Below are positions 1 to 5,815 of a stretch of DNA of 13,013 nt, piece after piece. This DNA comes from Caldilineales bacterium (GTDB lineage Bacteria; Chloroflexota; Anaerolineae; JAAEKA01), in NCBI GenBank assembly GCA_021463315.1, contig JAJTXO010000052.1, forward strand, positions 1-13,013. Direction: 5' to 3'. The position numbers and the translations under genes are program-made. How positions within the stretch are numbered: the first letter of the stretch is position 1; every line of letters starts with the position of its first letter. The notes under the pieces were generated by a model. That model searched no databases and was not told where the DNA came from. It saw only the letters and a program-made list of their open reading frames with translations.

Positions 1-263
1 GCGCCGCCGATGCCGTCAACACTACCCTGGCCATGTACGAGATCACGGTGGGCGAGCACAGCGCCTTCAGCATCCCTGCGCTGAACTTCCGCGGCGCGCC
101 GGTGGGCGTGGATGTGCGCCGGGTGGTGGAAACGGGCGTCACCCCGCGCCTCAACACCGGCATCGCGCACAAGGAGCCGGGCGTGGGCATGGTGGGCGCG
201 GGCCTGGTGGCCGCGCCGCCAGGCTGTTTCCAGGCCGCTCTTGCGGCCTTGAAGGAGCTGTGA
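1..263 (+). CDS. DUF1116 family protein (AllG/YlbE-like), C-terminal fragment
   Basis: The frame is open from the left edge (codons start at base 3) to the TGA at 261-263, so only the last 86 or so residues are present and the start lies outside the window. Visible motifs are VGEHSAFSIPALNFRG, GVDVRRVVETGVTP, NTGIAHKEPGVGMVGAG and a final PPGCF followed by an alanine-rich helix. From memory, this pattern of a G(I/V)DVRKVVETG segment followed by (I)NTGIAHKEPGVGQIGAG matches the C-terminus of DUF1116 proteins (E. coli YlbE/YahG; AllG is described as part of oxamate carbamoyltransferase in allantoin catabolism). The internal ATG at 33 is not the start, because the homologous sequence continues upstream of it. 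The gene ends about 90 bp before a strong terminator hairpin and faces the minus-strand dioxygenase gene. The family call is moderately sure and the exact enzymatic role is not established from this fragment. Confidence 0.6.
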   Translation, partial: AADAVNTTLAMYEITVGEHSAFSIPALNFRGAPVGVDVRRVVETGVTPRLNTGIAHKEPGVGMVGAGLVAAPPGCFQAALAALKEL

Positions 264-351
264 GCTTCCTGTCGCCGCTAATCGGCTGGCACAGTGCCTG
301 CTGCACGAGGTAGCTGGCTGTGTCCGCACCGGCACAGCATCCAGCACTGCA

Positions 352-384
352 AAGAAGGCGACCCTGGGGCAGGGTCGCCTTCTT
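352..384. terminator. Bidirectional intrinsic terminator between convergent genes
   Basis: A perfect 14-bp inverted repeat, AAGAAGGCGACCCT and AGGGTCGCCTTCTT, surrounds a 5-nt loop (GGGGC). The outer end of the stem gives a T-rich tail on both strands (TTCTTGCTTT on plus, TTCTTTGC on minus). It lies between the plus-strand gene ending at 263 and the minus-strand gene ending at 420, so it can stop both transcripts. Confidence 0.9.
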
Positions 385-419
385 GCTTTGGCAGTCAGAT
401 GGCTCATCAGCGCCAGGAC

Positions 420-1277
420 TTACGCCGTGCAGACGATACCGTTGCCAGAGGGGTCGCGCACGAACCAGCCAGCGCCCTCGGCCGTGATATCGATCCCCGC
501 GGCCCGAACCCGAGCCGCCAGCGCCTCCAGAGCGCCGTCGTCGGGCAACACCACCGTGCAATGGCGCAAACCGGCTGAACCGGCCGGCGCAGGCGGCGCG
601 CCGACGCCGGCCCAGGTGTTCAGCCCGATGTGATGGTGATAGCCGCCAGCCGAGACGAAGGCCGCGCTGGGGCCGTAGCGCTGGATCAGGTCGAAGCCCA
701 GCACGCCGCAATAGAAGGCCAACGCCTGGTCGATCTGGCTGACGTGCAGGTGGACGTGGCCCATGGTCGCGCCGGCTGGCATGGCCCAGGGCGCGCTGGC
801 AGCGGGGGCCAAAGCCAGCAGGCCGGCCGCGTCCAGGGGATCCGTCACCATCTGCAGCTCGCCGTTCAGCGCCGGCCACTCCGCGCGCGGGCGATCACGA
901 TAAACCTCGATGCCGTTGCCGTCCGGGTCGGCCAGGTAGACCGCCTCACTGACGCCGTGATCGGACCAGCCCTGCAGCGGCCAACGATTTTCCAGCACGT
1001 GGCGCAGCCAGCGGGCCAGGTCGGGCCGGCTGGGCAGCAGCAGGGCGAAGTGGTAGAGGCCCGTGGCGCGGGCCGGCTTGGGCCGTGCGCCGGGCAGTTC
1101 CACCAGGTGCAACAGCGGCGTGGCGCCGGCCGCCAGCAGCGCGCGGCCGGCGCTGTGTTCGGCTGGCTGCATTCCCAGCACGTCGCCGTAGAAGCGCAGG
1201 GACCGCGCCAGATCGGCTACCGCCAAGCTGACCGCGCCCACATGGGTTCGGGGATCCAGAATGGTTTGATTCGACAT
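420..1277 (-). CDS. catE: CatE-like catechol 2,3-dioxygenase, two-domain VOC protein
   Basis: This 285-residue protein belongs to the vicinal oxygen chelate superfamily and closely resembles Bacillus subtilis CatE in length and motifs (GLYHFALLLP, VSEAVYLADPDGNGIE, GHVHLHVS, SAGGYHHHIGLNTWAG). The likely role is Fe(II)-dependent extradiol ring cleavage of catechol-type substrates in the cytoplasm; the true substrate is unknown. The N-terminal module (about residues 10-127) has a plausible metal triad H12, H76 and E124. The C-terminal module (about 172-285) keeps H174 and the HHH run at 214-216 but ends GNGIVCTA, without a glutamate at the matching place. The ATG at 1277 is preceded by AGGAGA at 7-nt spacing, which fixes the start. 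The gene stands alone, with its own promoter about 230 bp upstream and a shared terminator downstream. It could instead be a glyoxalase- or fosfomycin-resistance-like VOC protein, but the CatE resemblance is strong. Confidence 0.88.
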   Translation of the reverse strand: MSNQTILDPRTHVGAVSLAVADLARSLRFYGDVLGMQPAEHSAGRALLAAGATPLLHLVELPGARPKPARATGLYHFALLLPSRPDLARWLRHVLENRWPLQGWSDHGVSEAVYLADPDGNGIEVYRDRPRAEWPALNGELQMVTDPLDAAGLLALAPAASAPWAMPAGATMGHVHLHVSQIDQALAFYCGVLGFDLIQRYGPSAAFVSAGGYHHHIGLNTWAGVGAPPAPAGSAGLRHCTVVLPDDGALEALAARVRAAGIDITAEGAGWFVRDPSGNGIVCTA

Positions 1278-1504
1278 GGATTTGTCTCCTTGATCATTGG
1301 CTCAGCAATCTCCATGACGTCGACGGACAGTCCCCCACGAAGGACGACGCTGGCTGGCGGCACAGACCTGGCTCAACCAGGCCCTGCGCTGCAACAGCGG
1401 CCACCATGCCAGTCGCCACTCTGGCCTGTCGCGCCATGGGCCAGCGCTGCTCGCCTCCCTGCATGGCGCCGTGACCACGGACGACACTTGCTAGGCCTGC
1501 CCCG

Positions 1505-1532
1505 ATTATAGCCCAACCGCTGGCGCTGTCAA
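1505..1532 (-). promoter_or_regulatory. Sigma70-type promoter for the catE-like gene, with long leader
   Basis: On the minus strand, TTGACA (1532-1527) and TATAAT (1510-1505) are both full consensus and separated by 16 nt. The predicted start near 1498 leaves a leader of about 220 nt before the ATG at 1277. That leader contains an inverted repeat, GCGCCATG (1431-1438) with CATGGCGC (1462-1469), extended inward by a GGG/CCC pair. It also has a CCTGG-CTCAA-CCAGG hairpin at 1367-1381. I recognise no named riboswitch. The rest of 1278-1594 holds no gene. Confidence 0.8.
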
Positions 1533-1547
1533 TCAGCCCACCAGCCC

Positions 1548-1590
1548 GCCGACCTCCCAACCCCGTCGACGGTAGTCAATGGGACGCAAC
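1548..1590. repeat. Cassette-boundary repeat, copy A (partial)
   Basis: The plus-strand words CGACCTCCCAACCCCGTCGA and, a few bases on, GGGACGC match copies C (4372-4475) and D (5321-5399). The copy contains the palindrome CCGTCGACGG. It lies just beyond the 3' end of brnA (stop at 1595) and about 16 bp upstream of the -35 box of the catE-like gene, which is the same relative position as the other copies. Confidence 0.55.
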
Positions 1591-1594
1591 CGAG

Positions 1595-1891
1595 CTAGGC
1601 CGCTATAAGCTCTGGATGGGATGCAACGTCCTTATGCGCCTCGGCATAGATGCGAAGTGCGGCAATCATGCATCCTTCACTCTCACTGCCTTGCGCCTGA
1701 AACCAGGCGAGCAAATCCGAGTCAACAGGCACAGCCACGACTGCCTGGCCTTCGGGCATCCGCCAAACGGACCTGGCAAAAAACGAATCGTCCAACGACG
1801 GAACCTCTGACCGGTCGATCATCTCATCCGTCAACGAATCGACCAGCGCCCAATTGGTCTCTGAGGAGTTGTTCATATCTGATCCGCTCAT
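1595..1891 (-). CDS. brnA: BrnA-like antitoxin of a BrnT/BrnA module
   Basis: This is a 98-residue protein. Residues 12-44 (TNWALVDSLTDEMIDRSEVP followed by LDDSFFARSVW) match the BrnA N-terminal pattern. Residues 50-87 (VAVPVDSDLLAWFQAQG, then an ALRIYAEAHK helix) are the ribbon-helix-helix DNA-binding part. BrnA binds and neutralises the ribonuclease toxin BrnT and represses the shared promoter. The usual GYQTRIN stretch after QG is replaced by SESEGCM, so this is a diverged member. The gene overlaps the end of the toxin gene by 68 bp, which is normal in this family. The ATG at 1891 has an AAGG-type ribosome site 8-9 nt upstream; an in-frame ATG at 1876 is an alternative. The stop lies directly against repeat copy A. 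Confidence 0.85.
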   Translation of the reverse strand: MSGSDMNNSSETNWALVDSLTDEMIDRSEVPSLDDSFFARSVWRMPEGQAVVAVPVDSDLLAWFQAQGSESEGCMIAALRIYAEAHKDVASHPELIAA

Positions 1892-2132
1892 TGCTTGTTG
1901 CCTTCATCAAAGAGATTATCCGTATGGTATCACCGTTGCGTTCGGTGTACACCACCACGACCGCGCGGGTATTGAGCACGCCAATGCCAATCCATCGCTC
2001 TTCGCCATAGTCTTCCCGGTCATCTAACGCCACAAGCATCGGCAGTTGAAACACCCTCCAGGCATCCCGAAAGTCAAGCCCATGCTTGTGAATATTCGCC
2101 TGTCGTTTCCGCTCATCCCACTCGAAGTGCAT
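1824..2132 (-). CDS. brnT: BrnT-like ribonuclease toxin
   Basis: This 102-residue protein begins MHFEWDERKRQANIHKHGLD, the signature opening of BrnT (FEWDxxKxxxNxxKHGxxF), followed by a D-W-R-VF helix and a GVLNTRAVVVVYTERNGDTI beta region. BrnT is a small RelE-fold RNase that inhibits translation and is held in check by BrnA. Near the end the family normally has RIISARKAT...ER..Y. Here it reads RIISLMKAT, with E82, R83 and Y86 kept, so the arginine of the SAR motif is replaced by M76. Activity may be altered. It is the first gene of a two-gene unit with a promoter about 76 bp upstream of the ATG. I see no strong ribosome site. Confidence 0.88.
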   Translation of the reverse strand: MHFEWDERKRQANIHKHGLDFRDAWRVFQLPMLVALDDREDYGEERWIGIGVLNTRAVVVVYTERNGDTIRIISLMKATSNERIRYEQLLRDQLGAGRFVDG

Positions 2133-2207
2133 GGAAACTACCGCCTTCCTTCCGATGGGTTGCCAGGATGCTCTGGCTGTGATGACCGATCGCCGGGCTC
2201 TGGCTCT

Positions 2208-2236
2208 ATTTTACCACTCGCAACCGTTGCCGTCAA
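2208..2236 (-). promoter_or_regulatory. Sigma70-type promoter of the brnT-brnA unit
   Basis: Minus-strand TTGACG (2236-2231), a 17-nt spacer and TAAAAT (2213-2208) lie about 76 bp upstream of the brnT ATG. The word GCTTTGAC(A/G)GC around the -35 box is also found in the promoters at 4276-4304 and 5239-5267, so these promoters appear related by descent. Confidence 0.75.
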
Positions 2237-2346
2237 AGCAATGTGCCAGTGACAAACCGAAAACCGACCGTACCGGCTGCGGGCCAGCCACAGCGCTGTG
2301 ACGCTTTTGACCGCATTGACCACCAATTGTCGGCAGCCAAACCTAC

Positions 2347-2379
2347 GGACCTTCCAGCTCCCGCTACGATGGGACGGCA
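2347..2379. repeat. Cassette-boundary repeat, degenerate copy B
   Basis: The plus strand reads GGACCTTCCAGCTCCCG, a few bases, then GGGACGGCA. This keeps the spacing and most letters of copy D (CGACCTTCCGACCCCG...GGGACGCCA) but has lost the GTCGAC centre. It lies 7 bp beyond the stop of the toxin remnant at 2386 and upstream of the brnT promoter. It is weak alone and is supported mainly by its position. Confidence 0.35.
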
Positions 2380-2385
2380 TACCTT

Positions 2386-2595
2386 CTATGCGCGTGCGGC
2401 CTGTACATGACGCGCCAACTCCAGCGCAACTTGAATGTCACGGTCTTGCGTGCGCTTATCGCCGCCAGCCAACAAGATCACCAACTCCAGTCCTCGCTGA
2501 ACGAAGTACACCCGATAGCCAGGGCCATAGTCCACACGCAACTCAGAGACCCCTTCACCCAGTATCGCCCTCCGCCAAATGCAGGATTTCCAGTC
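2386..2595 (-). pseudogene. RelE/HigB-type (Gp49 family) toxin, headless remnant
   Basis: Read on the minus strand from 2595, the frame gives DWKS, about seven odd residues, then LGEGVSELRVDYGPGYRVYF, VQRGLELVILLAGGDKRTQ and DRDIQVALELARHVQ, ending at a TAG at 2388-2386. The GVSELR(V/I)DYGPGYRVYF and LLAGGDKxTQxxDI blocks are the conserved C-terminal two-thirds of RelE/HigB 'addiction module killer' proteins. No ATG lies in the frame and the N-terminal part is missing. The remnant starts exactly where the HNH endonuclease gene ends (TGA at 2596-2594), in another frame. The unusual CIWRRAI segment after DWKS looks like extra or frameshifted sequence. No antitoxin gene follows. The simplest reading is a toxin gene truncated when the restriction-modification segment joined it. 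Confidence 0.8.
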
Positions 2596-3316
2596 ACACG
2601 TGCCGCTCGACGATCTCCTTGATGAAGGCGGGAATGTCCTTCTGCAACTCCTCGGTGCGTTTCTTCAGCCGGTCGTAAATGACAACTTCGTCCCCCGTCC
2701 ACGTGATATCGGCCCGCCGCGCTTGCCGCATGGCCACGTGGTCGTAGTCTTCGGGATATGCCCAATAGCAGCGCCGGCAAATGGTCGGATCTTTCAGGTC
2801 GCGCCAGTTGGCGCAGTGCTCACAAGACCAGGACTTGGCGCGATTGGCAGAGCCGGACAACAGCATGTAGTTGCTGGGATCGTCCATGGCTCCGATGCCG
2901 TCGCCAGCCACTTCATACGGTATCCGATGATCGATTTGCAGCTCGGCCGGGTCAAACTCCTCCAGGTAGATGGCGCAGCGGCTGCCTTGGAGATCGATCA
3001 GTGCTGCCTTCAGCGTCTTGGCAAAGGCCGTTCTGCCCGACAACCTCGAAAAGCGAGCCTTGGTAGGATCGCCAAAACGATAAGCGCCGATTTTGCGACC
3101 ATCGCTGCCGGTCACCCGAAAGGTTTCGAGCGGTATGCCCTGTTCGCGCACATCGCGGGCTGCTCGCGGCGGATGGTTGTAGCCGTACTGCTCCTTCAAC
3201 TCCTCGGTGGTGATGTAACCGTGGTTAAGGATGTGGTCGATTACCGTGCGAGGTCGCTTGGCCGTGACCGCCTTACATCTGACGATGAACTCCGGCGGCA
3301 GGTCGTTTATGGCCAT
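2594..3316 (-). CDS. HNH endonuclease, likely restriction enzyme of a type II R-M pair
   Basis: This is a 240-residue protein that I cannot assign to a named enzyme. Residues 20-66 (TVIDHILNHGYITTEELKEQ... RAARDVREQGIPLETF) look like a winged helix-turn-helix. Residues 105-163 form an HNH core: LQIDHRIP (D129, H130), DPSNYMLL (N149) and ANRAKSW (N158). A four-cysteine zinc site follows (C165-x2-C168...C180-x2-C183) with CYWAYPEDYDHVA. The first knuckle of the usual HNH zinc site reads CAIY, with only one cysteine. The gene overlaps the 3' end of the adenine methyltransferase gene by 10 bp and has GGAAGGA upstream of its ATG, so the two are made together. The paired methyltransferase makes a restriction role very likely; the recognition site cannot be read from the sequence. 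A zinc HNH nuclease with another role is the alternative. Confidence 0.88.
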   Translation of the reverse strand: MAINDLPPEFIVRCKAVTAKRPRTVIDHILNHGYITTEELKEQYGYNHPPRAARDVREQGIPLETFRVTGSDGRKIGAYRFGDPTKARFSRLSGRTAFAKTLKAALIDLQGSRCAIYLEEFDPAELQIDHRIPYEVAGDGIGAMDDPSNYMLLSGSANRAKSWSCEHCANWRDLKDPTICRRCYWAYPEDYDHVAMRQARRADITWTGDEVVIYDRLKKRTEELQKDIPAFIKEIVERHV

Positions 3317-4239
3317 TGGGCGCGTCCTTCCATCAGGCAGAGTTGCTCACCGCGCGTGTAGCGGTAGACGATGGGCACGTGCGCCAGTTCATCGGCCAGA
3401 CTGGGGGAGAGATAGAGCGATTCGATGGTTACGTCGTCTCTTCCCAGAAGGGTGGCCTGCGTAGACCGCCCGGCATGGAGCTCGATGAGCGTGAGGTTCA
3501 GGTCATCAGGCAGCCTCTCACCATGGACCTTGTCGCCTGTGCGGCCGTCATAGCTGACCAGATAGCGAATGTGGCGTCGATTGAGCCTCTCTAACGCCTG
3601 GGCGAACTCATAGAACTGCACATTCTGCAGATAGCGCGAGTCGCGATTGCCGCACACGCCCTGGTAGGGTGGATCCATGTACACCAGATCGTCCGGCCTA
3701 GCCCGATCCAGCACATCCCGGTAATCCAGCGACGTAACCATGGTCTTTCCCTTGAGATAGTAGGAGACCCCCAGGATCTGCAGCCGCATGGTTTCCGGCC
3801 TCATCCCCTGGCGGCGGTTATCAGGGCTTTGGTTGAACTCCCCCTGCGAATTGTAGCGCACCGAGCCTTTCACGCAGCGCGCCAGCAGATAGAGAAATAG
3901 ATCGGGCCTCCCCGTCCGGTTGAAGTCGTCGCGGACCGTGTCGTAGTAGGCGCGTGGGTCACGAAGCTGCTCACGCCACAGGGCAGCGTACTGGGCGGCA
4001 ATTTCCTCGGGACTCTCGATGATCGCCCGCCATAGGTCCATCAAGGGCTTGTTGAGGTCGTTGATATGATAGCGTTCGCCCAACTCATTGACAGCCGCAG
4101 CGATAGTCATCGCAGCCGATCCTGCAAATGGCTCGATCAACGTGGTAAAGCGTGGGGGAAAATAGCGCAGTATGTCAGCTGCCAGGTTGCGTTTGCTGCC
4201 TTGATAAGGAATGGGATGAGGTACGGTATTGGTCTTCAT
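3307..4239 (-). CDS. D12-class DNA adenine-N6 methyltransferase of the R-M pair
   Basis: This 310-residue protein has the layout of the Dam/DpnIIA (D12) family. It has the N-terminal motif X (PYQGSKRNLA, 11-20), the SAM-binding motif I as LIEPFAGSAAM (34-44; the second glycine of the usual FxGxG is alanine), YHINDLNKPLMDLW (57-70), and the catalytic motif IV DPPY at 189-192 in VYMDPPYQG. It transfers a methyl group from S-adenosylmethionine to the N6 of adenine in a specific site, protecting host DNA from the HNH partner. The motif order X-I-IV places it in the alpha group. The ATG at 4239 follows a consensus promoter by about 37 bp; its ribosome site is weak (GCGGG). The stop overlaps the start of the endonuclease gene, a common arrangement in which the protective enzyme is made first. 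Its specificity cannot be deduced here. Confidence 0.93.
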   Translation of the reverse strand: MKTNTVPHPIPYQGSKRNLAADILRYFPPRFTTLIEPFAGSAAMTIAAAVNELGERYHINDLNKPLMDLWRAIIESPEEIAAQYAALWREQLRDPRAYYDTVRDDFNRTGRPDLFLYLLARCVKGSVRYNSQGEFNQSPDNRRQGMRPETMRLQILGVSYYLKGKTMVTSLDYRDVLDRARPDDLVYMDPPYQGVCGNRDSRYLQNVQFYEFAQALERLNRRHIRYLVSYDGRTGDKVHGERLPDDLNLTLIELHAGRSTQATLLGRDDVTIESLYLSPSLADELAHVPIVYRYTRGEQLCLMEGRAQWP

Positions 4240-4275
4240 GGCGCCCGCTGCCGAGGGATCTACGACGTTGACGGC

Positions 4276-4304
4276 ATTCTACCATCGCAGATGAGCGCTG
4301 TCAA
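4276..4304 (-). promoter_or_regulatory. Sigma70-type promoter of the restriction-modification operon
   Basis: Minus-strand TTGACA (4304-4299), a 17-nt spacer and TAGAAT (4281-4276) give a predicted leader of about 30 nt. The sequence from GCTTTGACAGC to TAGAATGCC is nearly the same as the promoter at 5239-5267, although the genes they drive are unrelated. Confidence 0.82.
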
Positions 4305-4371
4305 AGCAAGTTAGCGAAACCGTTCGGACCGGCTTCCGATACAGTGCCCCCAACCAAGCCGGCACGTGCGC

Positions 4372-4475
4372 ACCGACTTCCCAACCCCGGTGACGGGACG
4401 CCACGGTGCAGTCACGTCGATGGACGACTCGGCTGAGCTCGCCGAAGACACTGGCGCCTGACGCAAGTGCAAATG
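4372..4475. repeat. Cassette-boundary repeat, copy C
   Basis: Plus-strand 4372-4424 aligns almost base for base with copy D (5321-5372), including GACGGGACGCCA and GTGCAGTCACGTCGATGGA. A 24-nt insertion (4425-4448) that can fold as CGGC/GCCG follows. The match then resumes as GGCGCCTGACGCAAGTGCAA. A second CCTGACGCAAGG word at 4512-4523 sits inside a CACCTG...CAGGTG hairpin. The whole interval 4240-4673 holds no gene: only the promoter, this repeat and the second-family repeat. Confidence 0.8.
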
Positions 4476-4544
4476 CGCGTGTCCATGCCAATCCGCCGGA
4501 CGACCCTTGCACCTGACGCAAGGGCAGGTGTCCCCCGGCGTGTT

Positions 4545-4615
4545 CGCATCCAGCACGCGGCACGCATCCTTCGTCCCAGCGGCGAACGGCCCCGTCACAA
4601 AGCCCGGCAACGGTC
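4545..4615. repeat. Second intergenic repeat family, copy 1
   Basis: This 71-nt stretch aligns without gaps to 6225-6295. My hand count gives 54 of 71 identical bases, with the ends best conserved (CGCATCCAGCA at the start, AAGCCCGGC near the end). Both copies are intergenic, and neither contains an open frame of note. Confidence 0.65.
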
Positions 4616-4673
4616 AGTGGGGAAGGCTTGACCGATTTGTTCCCCGCGCTCCATTTCGCTTGGTCAACGACGA

Positions 4674-4958
4674 TCAATACACCTCGTCATGGGTGCCGAT
4701 GTCGATCAAGAGGATGATCTCCCGACCGCTCACCTCGTCGATCTCCAAAGAAAACACTACGCGACAATCATAGCCGCATGAACACGCCCACAGTTCCGAT
4801 AAGGCGCCGCCAAGCTTGTGCGTTCCCAAGGCCGGCGCAAACACGTCGGACTGCATCTGTCTGAGAACATCATCGAGGCGTCGTTGTAGTGCCCGATCGC
4901 GTTTTGCCAGCTTCCGATAGGCTCGGCGAAACTTCGGCGTGGGGACCAGCGTTCTCAT
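4674..4958 (-). CDS. YafQ/RelE-type mRNA interferase toxin
   Basis: This 94-residue basic protein starts MRTLVPTPKFRRAYRKLAKR and continues with a helical region, then HKLGGALSELWACSCGYDCR, VVFSLE and a final ILLIDIGTHDEVY. The HKL.G.L...WACSCGYDCR(I/V)VF and LL.(D/S)IGTHDEVY blocks are typical of YafQ-like members of the RelE/ParE superfamily, which cleave mRNA on the ribosome. Exact catalytic residues cannot be fixed by eye. Its ATG overlaps the stop of the preceding antitoxin gene by 4 nt (ATGA), so translation is coupled in the order antitoxin then toxin. No other gene follows for about 435 bp. Confidence 0.88.
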   Translation of the reverse strand: MRTLVPTPKFRRAYRKLAKRDRALQRRLDDVLRQMQSDVFAPALGTHKLGGALSELWACSCGYDCRVVFSLEIDEVSGREIILLIDIGTHDEVY

Positions 4959-5188
4959 TCAGCATCCTCAAGGGACTGATGCAATTCGGCGATGAGTTCC
5001 TCCGCGCTGTAGACCTTGAGTTTGCCCGCCCGAAACGCGGCGATCGAGGCGCGAGCATCCGCAGCGATCTCCATCCGACGCGCCTCGATCTGGCGGCTGC
5101 GCAAGATGTCTACGAGCATGACTTGTTGTTCAGCCGGTAGCTGCAAGGCTGTGTCGATTGCTTGATCCAGGGTCACGGTATTCAGCAT
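4955..5188 (-). CDS. RelB-like antitoxin of a YafQ/RelE-type module
   Basis: This 77-residue protein begins MLNTVTLDQAIDTALQLPAE, followed by an amphipathic stretch (EARRMEIAADARASIAAFRAG) and KLKVYSAEELIAELHQSLED. This pattern belongs to small antitoxins that occlude RelE/YafQ toxins with a C-terminal helix. A longer frame opens at 5248, but that codon lies inside the promoter spacer (5245-5261), so it cannot be the start. The ATG at 5188 has AAGAGG 8 nt upstream and is the supported start. The stop overlaps the toxin ATG by 4 nt. The protein probably represses its own promoter together with the toxin; no operator could be defined with certainty. Confidence 0.83.
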   Translation of the reverse strand: MLNTVTLDQAIDTALQLPAEQQVMLVDILRSRQIEARRMEIAADARASIAAFRAGKLKVYSAEELIAELHQSLEDAE

Positions 5189-5238
5189 GGCTTGAACCTC
5201 TTCTTCTCGCGGGATGCCAACTTGATCACCTCGTTGGC

Positions 5239-5267
5239 ATTCTATCATTGCGACCGCGTGCTGTCAA
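5239..5267 (-). promoter_or_regulatory. Sigma70-type promoter of the RelB-like/YafQ-like module
   Basis: Minus-strand TTGACA (5267-5262), a 17-nt spacer and TAGAAT (5244-5239) lie about 50 bp before the ATG at 5188. It shares GCTTTGACAGC and TAGAATGCC with the R-M promoter at 4276-4304. Confidence 0.82.
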
Positions 5268-5320
5268 AGCACGCGTTTACGACCCACCCCAATGGCGAGG
5301 CGCCCGTCCGCAGCCAACCC

Positions 5321-5399
5321 ACCGACCTTCCGACCCCGTCGACGGGACGCCAGGTGCAGTCACGTCGATGGACACCGGCGCCTGACGTAGGTGCATGTG
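5321..5399. repeat. Cassette-boundary repeat, copy D
   Basis: The core is ACCGACCTTCCGACCCCGTC followed by GACGGGACGCCA, with a 12-bp perfect palindrome CCCGTCGACGGG. It continues through GTGCAGTCACGTCGATGGA and GGCGCCTGACGTAGGTGCA, and GGCGCC recurs inverted at the far end. It sits between the stop of the XRE antitoxin (5478) and the next promoter (5267). The interval 5249-5477 holds no gene. Confidence 0.8.
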
Positions 5400-5477
5400 G
5401 CGCCTGGCAGCTTTGCAGACGGCAAACGGCACATGACACTCGCCTATACTAATGAACAACCCCACTTCGGTGGCGGA

Positions 5478-5810
5478 CTATGCCCGGGGTTGAGCGCCTG
5501 AGGTCGCCGAACGCTTGGACGAAGCAGGCACCATCTTGATTTCAAGACGACAACCTACCGCATCAGCATAGCGTTGTAAGGTGGCCAACGAAGGTGAGTG
5601 CTTCTGGCGACCCCCACCTGCTTCCAGACGAGCCACGACCGACGGCTTGGTAGCCATCCTTTCGGCCACCTCGGCCTGGGTCAGTCCGGCCTCTTTCCGG
5701 GCGCGGAGCAATTCATCGAACAGGGCAAACTCCTGCTCCAAGTTGTCATACGCGTGAACAAAATCCGGGTCTTCCATCCACTTGCGAACCATTTCATCGT
5801 GCGTCTTCAT
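5478..5810 (-). CDS. XRE-family HTH antitoxin (HigA-like)
   Basis: This 110-residue protein has a Cro/CI-type helix-turn-helix at about residues 33-87 (ELLRARKEAGLTQAEVAERM, PSVVARLEAGG, then SLATLQRYADAVGCRLEI). Such proteins pair with HigB-type toxins and repress the operon. I chose the ATG at 5810 because the ribosome site AGAGGTGATC, almost the full anti-16S complement, lies just upstream of it. The in-frame GTG at 5819 is within that site and is unlikely. The gene starts 5 nt after the toxin stop (5816), so the order is toxin first, as in higBA operons. The last 15 residues are a polar tail without predicted structure. Confidence 0.9.
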   Translation of the reverse strand: MKTHDEMVRKWMEDPDFVHAYDNLEQEFALFDELLRARKEAGLTQAEVAERMATKPSVVARLEAGGGRQKHSPSLATLQRYADAVGCRLEIKMVPASSKRSATSGAQPRA

Positions 5811-5815
5811 TGGGA

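Noticed and set aside
2138..2380. Minus-strand 80-residue frame between the toxin remnant and brnT
   Set aside because: It spans the brnT promoter and repeat copy B, is arginine/serine-rich, and has no recognisable motif.
5189..5248. Upstream 20-residue extension of the RelB-like antitoxin
   Set aside because: The codon at 5248 lies between the -35 and -10 boxes of a consensus promoter, so it would not be transcribed.
1505..5399. Chromosomal integron with attC sites
   Set aside because: No integrase gene is seen and the junction repeats lack proper RYYYAAC/GTTRRRY core pairs. The cassette-like layout is reported without this label.
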